From positions 434,001 through 498,000 of the forward strand of contig CAUEEP010000743.1 in NCBI GenBank assembly GCA_958450365.1: a DNA stretch of 64,000 bases. The letters run 5' to 3'. The position numbers and the translations under genes were made by a program. The stretch comes from Mesorhabditis belari (Eukaryota > Nematoda > Chromadorea > Rhabditida > Rhabditidae). The notes under the pieces were generated by a model that made no database searches, was not told the DNA's origin, and worked only from the letters and a program-made list of their open reading frames with translations. Numbering within the stretch: position 1 is the first letter of the stretch; each line of letters opens with the position of its first letter. Shown here piece after piece: positions 23,077 to 36,447 of the stretch.

Positions 23077-23672
23077 TCCAAATTTAAAATAAATAAATCA
23101 AAATTTAAAGTAAAATACATCAAAAATTTAAATAAACAAAGTAAAAGTTTTGGCCTAAACATAAGGCGTAGACACCTATTCAGAACAAAATATAGTTGTT
23201 AAAGAACAAAAATATACTAGCAATAACTAGATAAAGCTTTAACGATCTAATTTCGAGTATCTATTAAGAGCTAGCCTAACTAAAGAGCAACTAACAATAA
23301 GAACTAGCGAAAATAGCATAACGATCAATAGGATTTGATAAATTACATAATTTAGGAATAGAAAGAATGAAATAGTCAAGGAAAGTGTTTGTTGGATGAT
23401 TGGTGAAATTGAATTCAAAACAAAGCTTTCAACAGAATCGACACGTTTTTGGACACAATGCTCGCATCATGTGATGAATGGCCGGAACTCTAAAAAATTT
23501 CATTTTTCTAATCATTTGATGAAAAAAATGAAAGAAATAGCTAAATAATTGGGTACTTTTGCATCTTTACCCCGCCAACCAAACAGCATAAATGTAAATT
23601 TTCCCCGCGTATGTCTCGAGTTTGGGGGAAATTGTAGAAATGAACTTATTATGTCTATATTCATTAGTTCTA
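23077..23672. other. Intergenic, no gene seen
   Basis: AT-rich; no supportable exon. AAATTTAAAGTAAA-type short repeats occur at 23080-23140. Confidence 0.45.
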
Positions 23673-24190
23673 TTGGGTTGGTGAATTGAAAACTGCCGGA
23701 CTTTGAACTAAAATTTATTCAACATAAAACCATAAATTCATTCCAAATAATTCCATTATTATTGACGACTTGTGCCCATTTTACAGGCAATTTGCGGATT
23801 CCTCTTTCGTAGTAGGATTTTGGTTTGTGTGTGAGACAAGTGTGAGACTCGAAAATGGAGGACTGGAGATGTCCCAGTTTGAGCACTTTCTTCAAAAGAA
23901 ACCCATTTTGGTGTCAATGGAAAAGTTGTAGAGAATCAAAAATGAAGCTTATATCCAAATTTTCAGAACTATTCAAAAACTGGTTTTCAAGAAATGTCAA
24001 ATTTACGAATTTGCACTAAACTTGCATTTTAAGCGAAACTACTAAGTGCATCTTTTTGGAAATTTGGCTATAAGCCCAATTTTTGATTCTCTACAACTTT
24101 TCCATTGACACCAAAATGGGTTTCTTTTGAAGAAAGTGCTCAAACTGTCACATATGACAATAGCCCGCAGTTTTCAATTCACCAACCCAA
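23673..24190. mobile_element. mariner-type MITE
   Basis: Ends TTGGGTTGGTGAATTGAAAA and complement, flanked by TA at 23671-23672 and 24191-24192. Interior inverted arms share GAAACCCATTTTGGTGTCAA and its complement around a spacer. No transposase. Its ends differ from the mariner at 19309 and from the MITE at 14584. Confidence 0.85.
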
Positions 24191-24282
24191 TAGCTTAAAT
24201 CTATTCAAAACCATATCAAAACTAAAATAAAAAAATGCTAAAATTCAATGATAAAGGAAGATGTCAAAGATCAATTTGCATA

Positions 24283-26856
<2,574 letters not shown>

Positions 26857-26876
26857 GGGGCCTCCAGCCTGCAAAT

Positions 26877-29821
26877 CTGAAACAAAGTATTCTCTGAAAA
26901 AAAGTATTCTGCTTTCCCTGGCAAATCGAAAAGGAATTTCAAAATTTAATAAAAAGTTTTAGAGTTTAGCAAATAAAATTTAAAATAAATAAAATTATTT
27001 TTAAGTTCATCCTCAAGAGTTTGGTCGATTAATTCAAAAAAACGCTTCAATGACATTGTTTCTTGATAGAAGAACAATGTTTATTTGAACTTTTTGCTGA
27101 ATTTATGCGATTTTTTTTCATTGCCAGACGACCACCCGGGTTGCCAACCAAATCGTTGAGTGAAATGAAAAAAAAAGGGAAAGGATGAGAGTAGAAAAGA
27201 GAAAAGGGAAACCATCACGAAAGAGAAAGAAATGAAAAAGCGAGAGGAGAAAATAGTGGAGGAAACCAGTCTTTTGTTCTCACTCTTATGCCACTTTACA
27301 CACATGGCACTATGCAATATAAAAAGTTCCGTTTTCATCTAAAGATACAAGATGATTGAAATTCTGGAGTTACATCTGGCTTCGAGAAGACTTGATTGTT
27401 GTCTCTAGTTTAAGGTTTTTCTGAAAAGATTAAGATAAAATGACTATGAAATAGATATTGGACAAATCGACTCAAAGCAGCTATTAGAAAAAGCTGCAAA
27501 AAAAGTGAATGGAATCAATCGCATCAAACTTAGAATCCGACGATCGTTTGTATGTGAGTTCTTTGTGTTTGTTTGTCTGTGTGTTGGACTCTTTTTCCTT
27601 TTTCAATCATTTTCTCGTCTTTTTTTTCCATGGAAGTGAGTGTGTCCGTGTCTCTGCGGGCAATCTCGTTGTCCAGAGGGCCTTTTCGAGAGATTTCCCT
27701 CGGCCAGAAATTGCAAACATAGAGGTGTGGAAATTCGACAAGTGTTCCGCATCAGTCACACCGGTTTTTTTTAAAATAGAAATCGATTATATGATCAGTT
27801 GTTAGAATAAAGAGAATTGTTATATTAATGAAAAAGAAGATTTTGAATGAAAAAGAAGATTTTGAATGAAAAAGAAGATTTTGAATAAAAAAGAAGCTTT
27901 TGATACAGTGAACCAAGGTATGATTTCGGTTTATCTGGGAAGCTACCTTAGATAGGATTTAGGATAGGATTTTGAAGCTATCTTAGATAAAATTTAGGAT
28001 AGAATTTTGATAGGGTTTTTGAAAACTTTAGAGAACTTGACGGTGAAAATCTGGATCATATTTTTCTCTGCTGGAAAGTGGGAGCAAAAGAATCCATGCT
28101 AATGGCTGCCAAAGAAATGTGGTTGGGTTTTTGCAAAGCACAATTTAACAATTGCAAGAAAAGTTTGAGAAGTTTGAAGCCATTTTGGAAAAGCTATTGC
28201 TCTCTTTGTACAAAAGAATAAAAAACGAATGGTAGTTGAAAGTGGCATGAGCACTCTCGCCCTCACCTTGCCCACCTTCCCTCCCTTCCCCCACCTCCCC
28301 TAACTCGTCTCTCAATTCCCTTTCACTCAACGATTAGCCTCACGTTTTTACACCAACAAAAGATACAATCTAGCTTTTAGACCAATTCTTCGATCCCATC
28401 TAGATAGAAAGTTTTCTAGCATTGATCTCAAGAGCGAACATTGCTACTTTTATCACGAGTGTCACTCTCTATTAGCCCTTTTATGATTCTTTACCCTTTT
28501 GTATCTATTGGAGAACAACCAGTCTTTGTGTCTGAAGGTCATAATTGTCTTTTTACATAATGTGACTATTCTCGAAGCGAAAAATGGCTGCTTCTACTGA
28601 GGCTATCAACTTTGACAAGGTCATCTAAAAAACCAGATTTTCTATGAGCTTTCAACAATAACAATGCATTACAAAAATATTGAAACTATAAAATGCTAAC
28701 ATTATACTTGTAATCAACAGTTTTCTTTTATTTTGAAATCTATGTGAAATCAATCTTGAAATCTAAAATGTGAAATCCAATAACCTCGAGACAAAATTAT
28801 CTACCAGTTTGCAAGGGACAAATTCTAAACTACAAATTCTTCTAACAAGGGACAAATTCTAAACACTGATAAATCTTGAAAGTCAGCTTAAAAGCTATGA
28901 AACTTAATTGAAATGGAAAACGAAAAAAGTCGTTAAGATAAGGTGTCGCTGGTCGATGAATGGCAGCCTTTCCAGATTTCATTAGATGAAAAACGAAAAC
29001 GCTAGAGGAGGATCGGAAAACAAAAGACAAAGACAAAGACAAAGGTGGAAGATGAAATTGAGAAGAGGTTCCCTTGATCGGCCTCTTTCTCCTCCTCCAT
29101 CATCTCCTCGAGGGTGTCGATTGAGGGGAACGGGTTCCAGTCCCCCGTCGCTCTCCTCACTGGCACTGCCATTGCCAATTCTTTTTCCTCTTCTTTTATT
29201 TCATATCTTTTTTTCCTCTCAATTTTTCCTTTTCTTCTTCGTCTACTTTTCTCCTACACTCTCCCCACTTTCACTTGACGTTAATACTAATTTTGCCTGA
29301 TCAAATCTTCTCAGATTTATGTGATTGCACAGGAAAGATCACTGATCGAGAATTGAACTACAAAAGAGAAAAACTAAAAGAACTTTAGTCCTGTTTAAAA
29401 AGTTTTCTTGTTTAAAAGTTTTATTCTTGTTTTATCCTTTGAAAACTTCAAAAATTGTCTCGCTGACGAATTTGATGCTCCAGTTACCGTATCCTATAGG
29501 CGTGATTGGATTGAAGCCAAGAATCGATGGGTGCATGATACTCGATCACCACAAAATTCATATAAATAATAAAAGTTATAGAAAACTTTTCACTTTTGAA
29601 TTTAATAAAAAAAACTTTGAACAGTTTGCTTGGCTTATTGTTTGTTGCATTGTTAAAGCTCATTTTGAAAATGATTTCTATCGGTGAAAGCTGTTTTAAG
29701 TAAAATCTTCTGTGTGCTGTATTTATTTTAGAATAAAAAGCTATAGTAACTTTTTTTAGGTGTAAGTCGAGAATTGGAAGCTTGACTTTATCAAGCAGAC
29801 AATAGCGGGTCAACGGCAGAG
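26877..29821. other. Intergenic, no gene seen
   Basis: Between divergent astacin (-) and CHIC (+) genes, so it holds both promoters. Four tandem copies of AATGAAAAAGAAGATTTTG (about 27828-27893) and an imperfect TTAGGATAGGATTTTG repeat (27945-28010) are the only structured features. Purine and pyrimidine tracts at 27180-27260 and 29070-29260 create spurious ORFs. Confidence 0.45.
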
Positions 29822-30860
<1,039 letters not shown>

Positions 30861-30889
30861 TTCTAAATTGATTCAATTTTCACTAGGCT

Positions 30890-31052
30890 TGTGTTTCGGT
30901 TGAACCGGAAACGTTCTTTTTCGGTTCGGTTTCGGTTCCGGTTTCAGTTAACCGAACCGAGCCGAAAGACTCATCTTTTCGGTTGGACCGAACCGAACCG
31001 AACGATTTCGGTTGACTTCGGTTGAACCGAAAAGAGCCAACCGAAACATAAG
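30890..31052. repeat. ACCGAA/TTCGGT simple-repeat fold-back
   Basis: About 70 bases of TTCGGTT-rich sequence are followed by about 80 bases of AACCGAA-rich sequence with mixed orientation, starting 30 bases after the CHIC stop codon. The transcript could fold into a long hairpin. Confidence 0.8.
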
Positions 31053-31328
31053 TCTAATTTTCACCTTTATTTTTACTTATTTTAGCTTTTTTAGCTTCAT
31101 TTTCTGTTTAAAATCAACTCTTATTAGCCGAAAAAAGCATTTAATACAACTACGGGATATTTGTTAGTCAAAAAATTAAGATAAAAATAAAGATTACTCA
31201 CTCATTTCTATTAAGAAATATGTCCAAAAATATAAGAACAAAATTTTGCCTTGCTTCCAATAAGTGAATCATCTTTATTTTTAATGATCCAAATCTTTAT
31301 CCTCATTAATTAATCCAATTGCCGCATC

Positions 31329-31412
31329 GCTCTATTGGCGCAGTCGGTTAGCGCATGGTACTTATAGTCTTAAGTGATGCCAAGGTCGCCGGTTCGAGCC
31401 CGGCATAGAGCA
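31329..31412 (+). tRNA. tRNA-Ile (anticodon UAU) with 10-nt intron
   Basis: The acceptor stem GCTCTAT pairs with ATAGAGC (31405-31411), discriminator A at 31412. D arm GGCGCAGTCGGTTAGCGC; T arm with GGTTCGAGCC. The anticodon stem TGGTA/TGCCA encloses the loop CTTATAA with anticodon TAT at 31363-31365. A 10-base intron (31367-31376) follows position 37, the canonical place; eukaryotic tRNA-Ile(UAU) genes commonly carry one. Mature length would be 74 nt. A short T-run (TTTTTTTT) begins two bases after the end, a polymerase III terminator. Confidence 0.95.
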
Positions 31413-32255
31413 GATTTTTTTTGTGAAATTTCTATTTGCTTTCTCGTCTAAAATATCTAAAAATGTAGTCAAACAAAAGAATATTGCCATGAAAAAAAAA
31501 TCGTTTCCTCTTGTCATCGCACTCTTGTTGCCACACGAAAAATGTTCTGTCAAACAGATTTTGTGTAGATTGAAAGCTAGTTATTTATATACTTTGAAAG
31601 TATTCTTTCCCACCAACTCTCTCTTTTTCTATTCTCATCTTTTAGTGCCTATAGAATATTCATTTAGCTGTTTTAAATGAAATTTTGCGTTTGAAATTTC
31701 ACGTTTTCGTTCTTTCAACAACAACAAAAAAAATCAAACCCGAGTTTACGATTGTACAGTTTCTCTTTGTTTCATAAGTTTTATGCTAATCTTTTTTTAT
31801 TATAATATAATCAAATTAGATATAGAAATTGATTTGTCTTTTTAAAGTGTTCAAAAATAATAATTATAGATTTTTGTACATAAAATTTTCTTTCTTTTCT
31901 TTCTTTTCTTTCATTTTTTTTATTACATAATGCGTAAATATCGTATGCAAAAAGAAAAAAAAGTTTCCCGTGTAAATACGAAGATAAAAACAATAAAGAA
32001 TGACTGATACCTATGAATTTTGTGTTTTTCAAAAGAACTCACGATTCAAAACAAAATCAAAATAAAGAGAAAACAATGAAAAACTGCAATTTTGGGTGAA
32101 AAATTTTAATATAAAATCTCTGTTATGTATCAAATATGAAAAAAAGTCTTGTGTTTAAAAGTTTCTAAATAAATTGTTATTATAAATTGGACTTTCTGTC
32201 GATTTTCACCCCCACTTTGCATTTATAATAAATACAAGGAAAAATAAAGGGAAAA
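31413..32255. other. Intergenic, no gene seen
   Basis: AT-rich, with TTTCTTTTCT repeats near 31885-31915. No supportable exon. Confidence 0.45.
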
Positions 32256-32482
32256 TACACTACTGGACAATGAAATATCATATTCAGAAAAAACATTCCT
32301 TTCGCGCATCTGTAACTCCCTGGTCTTTGAGTTTAAACTATTAGTGTTATACATTTTCTGAAAGCTCTTTTCAAGGGCTACACAATGGTAATATTAATAT
32401 TTAGAAATACGGTAAAGACAAGGGAGTTACAGAGGCGCGAAAGTGTTTTTTCAAATATGATATTTCATTGTCCAGTAGTGTA
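32256..32482. mobile_element. MITE family F, copy 2
   Basis: TACACTACTGGACAATG at the left, complement CATTGTCCAGTAGTGTA ending at 32482. This copy has the best-matched ends of the three. Confidence 0.88.
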
Positions 32483-32967
32483 AATTCTAAGATATTAAAT
32501 CTACAAAATGGGAGGCCAATGATCCACGCAAATACAGCAAATTGGTATGCAAATTGCAGACTAGACTTTCTCTTGAAAAGCTCCTATTGATGGGCACATT
32601 CGAAAACTCTTCTATGAAAGTTACACAGAAGAGGCAAAGAAAAAAAGGGTAAAGAATAAATTATTAAAATAACACACAAAAATAATTTAACGAGTTGACA
32701 ATTTGATGAGATTTTTTTTTTTCAGTTGAAAATGCCATAGTCGTAGTTTGGTCGACCGGCCGCATAACTGTCAACATAGGCTTTGTGATGAGAGAGGGGT
32801 CTCAATGCAAATTTCACCTAAAATTAGCACTTCTAAATTGTTCTTAAAAAGTATTCAGGCTTAAAAAGTGAATCCTTTTGTTGACTTCACAGTACAAAGC
32901 TTTAGTTCTTAACGCTAAGCAACTCTTGCTTGAACTTGCCTGGAAGCTCTTTTTTTTTATAGATTTA

Positions 32968-33712
32968 TATATGTTGTGTCCGATTTAGATTGAACTTATC
33001 GCGGACGTCCGATTTAGATTACTGGACAATGAAATATCATATTTGAAAAACGATCGTCACTTTCGCGCGTCTTTAACTCCCTTGTCTTTACCGTATTTCT
33101 AAATATTAATATTACCATTGTGTAGCCCTTGAAAAGAGCTTTCAGAAAATGTATAATACTAATAGTTTAAACTCAAAGACAAGGGAGTTACAGATGCGCG
33201 AAAGTGACAATCGTTTTTCAAATATGATATTTCATTGTCCAGTACTGTAGATTACAGTCTATATCGGACGTCCGATTTAGATTCAATCTAAATCTTATAT
33301 AGATTGAACAATAGTACGTCTTATATAGATTGAACAATAATATAAACATGCTTAATATATGTTCTTAAGCGTTTTCTGTAGTTTTTAACTTTAATAGGAT
33401 AATAGTAAGCATTTAATAGGAAAACAAGAAAACAAAAAATTCTCAAAAAAAGACAATAAAATTTCTTTGAAAAGCGCAGAAAATTGCAAAAAAAAAACGC
33501 TTAAGAACATATATTAAGCACGTTTATTATTGTTCGATCTGTATCGGACGTCCGATATAGACTGTAATCAATAAAAGACCTTTGAAAAATGCAGAAAACT
33601 ACAGAAAACACTTAAGAGTATATATTAAGCATGTTTATATTATTGTTCAATCTATATAAGATTTAGATTGAATCTAAATCGGACGGAAATCTAAATCGGA
33701 CACAACATATAT
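32968..33712. mobile_element. Fold-back element with GGACGTCC motifs, interrupted by a nested MITE
   Basis: The left end TATATGTTGTGTCCGATTTA and right end TAAATCGGACACAACATATA are inverted. Internal blocks (ATATTAAGCA, AAGAACATATATTAAGC, CGGACGTCCGAT) recur in both orientations. Three perfect GGACGTCC octamers occur. MITE family F copy 3 (33019-33249) is inserted inside. No ORF. Confidence 0.7.
33019..33249. mobile_element. MITE family F, copy 3 (nested)
   Basis: TTACTGGACAATGAAATATC at the left and the complement ending near 33249. It interrupts the host element at GATTTAGATT/ATTACAGTC, so it inserted after the host element arrived. Confidence 0.85.
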
Positions 33713-33715
33713 TTA

Positions 33716-33933
33716 AAGAGGAGATTCTTTTTTATATATTCACTAAAATTTTCAGCACAAAAAAGGTACTCAAATATGGGATTTTGCTTCGTTCAAAAAA
33801 TTCGCTTAAAAACTGTCTATTTTGACTAAAATCTATGTTTTAAGTACTCTTTTTCAAAGTAACTTTTAGAAAAAAACGGCTCGACGGAGTTAGCTGAAAA
33901 TTTTACTGAATATATAAAAGAGTTTCCTCTTTC
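33716..33933. repeat. Short inverted-repeat element
   Basis: AGAGGAGATTCTTTTTTATA and TTCACTAAAATTTTCAGC on the left are mirrored by GCTGAAAATTTTACTGAA and TATAAAAGAGTTTCCTCTTT on the right. It abuts the preceding element. No ORF. Confidence 0.6.
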
Positions 33934-34242
33934 TTTCGCTCAAAAAAAAAATCAAGAGTAGTTTCGAATTGAACAAACGAGCTAGCGGCTTCTGAAAATA
34001 GCCCTTTTGACTACTTTTCTTCTCGCTTCTTAAAAACCCCAAAATGAAACCATTTCAAAATATCTCAAAAGACATTGTATAAAGGACAAATAGCTTTCGA
34101 AAGCTTTTCAAATAGCTTTATATATAAAGGGCTTTTGAATGGTACAAAGCATGCTTTGATTGATAACCTGATTTGTTATAAAATTGATTTTTTTAGAAAA
34201 CGGCGGCTATTTTCCGAACAACTAAATACATCAACTTTTAGC

Positions 34243-36447
34243 TTATAACATTTTCTTTTGAGAAATATGAAAAGTGACCTCAGGTTGCCGCTGCATTCTT
34301 GCAATATAAGCGCCCATTTTCGGGTAGTGAAGCCCAGGGAAATAGTGGAATTGAGTGTGCGGATTGAGGGTGATCAATTCAAGGCGCTCCATGAAAGGCC
34401 ACAACAAGATATCTGCATAGCCAATGTTTCGACCTAAGAACAAAGCTAATGTTTTTCTTTTGCATTATTTCCAATTAAACCTCCATAGAATTGATCAGTC
34501 AACAAACTCTCGGCGTTGCGTAGAGCTGAATGCAAGCTGTTGTCCACCTGTATTTCTTATGGTAATTTCAACTTTTCCATTTCACCTGTCGCATCTGTTG
34601 GGGAGAGGTGGCACGGAAGAACTCGAAGAGTACGTTCATTAGCTAAAGTTAACGTTCATTAAAAATTGAAGTTCATTAGAGTTCATGAAGAATTGAGGTT
34701 CATTAACGTTCATCAACGTTCATTCATTAACTAGACTTAGCTTTGGAAAGTTTTTTCTTTACCGGTGACAATCTTTCGAGAACAATCTTTTGCATTCCTT
34801 TGTCGTAGGGATCCTAAATATTTTCTTTACAATTAATTCAAATTACAATTTGTCCCAATTTAGAAAGAGATTTTTGATCGAAACGTTTCACAATCAAAAA
34901 GGGTTTCTTTAAAACCATTATACAATTTAAAGAAAAGCACCTTTGGGAGAACAGAAGTCGAAGGGAAAAGATCATCCAAATATTCGCAAATCACATTCGA
35001 CTCCCAGAGAATCTGAGCCAAAAATTCTACTTTATAACACAAATTTTGTCTACTTTTCCATTGATTTCAAGCGCTGGCACTCTTCCGAGTGGACTCTTTG
35101 CGAGAAACCAAGCTGGTCCTTTATCTGGGTTCACATTCGTGATCTCGACACTGAAATTTATATCATCTTACTTAAGAGTTAAATGGAATTTAAGAAAAAT
35201 AAAGAAAAAAAAATTGATACGGGATGTTTTTCTTGGCCAAATAGATGACAACTCTTTGCGCAAATGGACAAAATCTCATTGAGTAGAGACGGAACGAATG
35301 AGCAGCGAGTGGAGGCTCGTATGAACCTGTAGATCATTGTAAAATGTGTAAATCGAGTCTGATTTTGTTATTTATATTGTGTATTGCATTTTAAGCAACC
35401 TGGATGTAAAGTAAGAGAGTTGAGGCCTTTCATATTGGTGCCGGCAACTCCATAGCTATGATAGCGATTCGGAGACGGTACAATCGCTGGATGATAAGAC
35501 TGAGATGATGAAAGGTTTTGATGTTGTTGCTGAAAATTTTGTCTTTACAATTACTGCGATTCTTTTCTTTATTATCTTTCCACTATCATATCTTTACATT
35601 CTTTTCAATTCAATTCAATTCAATTCCTGCTTTCTGTCAATACAGATGTGAAAAGAAGGGTTGATTGGATTGAGACAGCCAGCTGGGTTGTTTACTCATC
35701 TTTCGTCTTTCCATCCGGTTTGATTCACAGCTGATCGTGTTTATTTTAGATCTATCGTTATCTTTCATTTAGCAAATAGCTCTCTACAAAAGAAATTTAT
35801 TAAAGAAAAATCGTTTAAAGTGAATAGACAAATGGAGAAATTGAATGAATACTGGTTGTTATCGTTTCTAGCCCAAATTGGACTGGTTGTTATCATTTCT
35901 AGCCCAAATTGGATAAAAGTTCTTAGGATTTAAAAACCCGAAACTATCTTTCAAATACTTACTGACGACTGTCATTTGTTAATTTACAGCTAAAAAACCC
36001 GCCTAGCGACGCCTTCTAATACAATGTTTTGGGGCCCGCACATTCGTCACCGCGGCGCAGTCGGGGAGCGGCTTGGCCCGCACGACGTCCGCATGATCGA
36101 CCTTCCGGGTTCGACCCGCATAGTCCCATTTGATTTTGAACTTTTTGATTTTTTATTTTAAATGACACCACCATATTATATTTGAAGACTTTAAAAGATT
36201 TCAGTTTTTTTTGGCCCTAAGGACGGCTGAGAAAAAGCAGACAGACAAACAGAAACTACTTTTTTATATATAGTAGATTGAATAGCACTTTGGGAATGCA
36301 AAAACATGTACTCACCGAATAATATTTGGGATGGGTGTTGTATTGTGAAGGAGACGAGCGATCGACTACCGCATTTGAAAGCCCAGCCACAAATTGAATA
36401 CACAGTGCCGCCGCTGACGAACAGTTCGCCACCATTCCTAGAACCAT
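34243..36447 (-). CDS. GSTO: Omega-class glutathione transferase with N-terminal extension
   Basis: Nine in-phase exons read leftwards: 36447-36316, 35529-35400, 35326-35221, 35150-35054, 35012-34941, 34813-34763, 34642-34586, 34547-34481, 34433-34243; 300 aa. '[14 protein letters not shown]' holds the omega-class catalytic cysteine (CPFA). '[19 protein letters not shown]', '[16 protein letters not shown]' and '[18 protein letters not shown]' follow in the family's order, and the C-terminal helical domain has '[19 protein letters not shown]'. Cytosolic glutathione-dependent thiol transferase or dehydroascorbate reductase by family. About 76 residues precede the usual start: exon 1 is alanine-rich and hydrophobic ([16 protein letters not shown]), exon 2 polar ([10 protein letters not shown]). 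An in-frame ATG in exon 2 ([12 protein letters not shown]) would give a normal-length enzyme. Confidence 0.92.
34853..34922. repeat. 70-bp dispersed repeat, copy 1 (GSTO intron)
   Basis: GTCCCAATTTAGAAAGAGAT begins a segment nearly identical to 37768-37836, including TTTTTGATCGAAACGTTTCA. This copy is in the intron between exons 5 and 6. Confidence 0.75.
36040..36128 (+). repeat. tRNA-like sequence in GSTO intron 1
   Basis: GGCGCAGTCGGGGAGCGGC resembles an A box and D arm, and GGGTTCGACCCG 45 bases later a B box and T arm. It is GC-rich against the AT-rich background. No acceptor stem closes it. Could be a tRNA-derived SINE or pseudogene. Confidence 0.4.
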
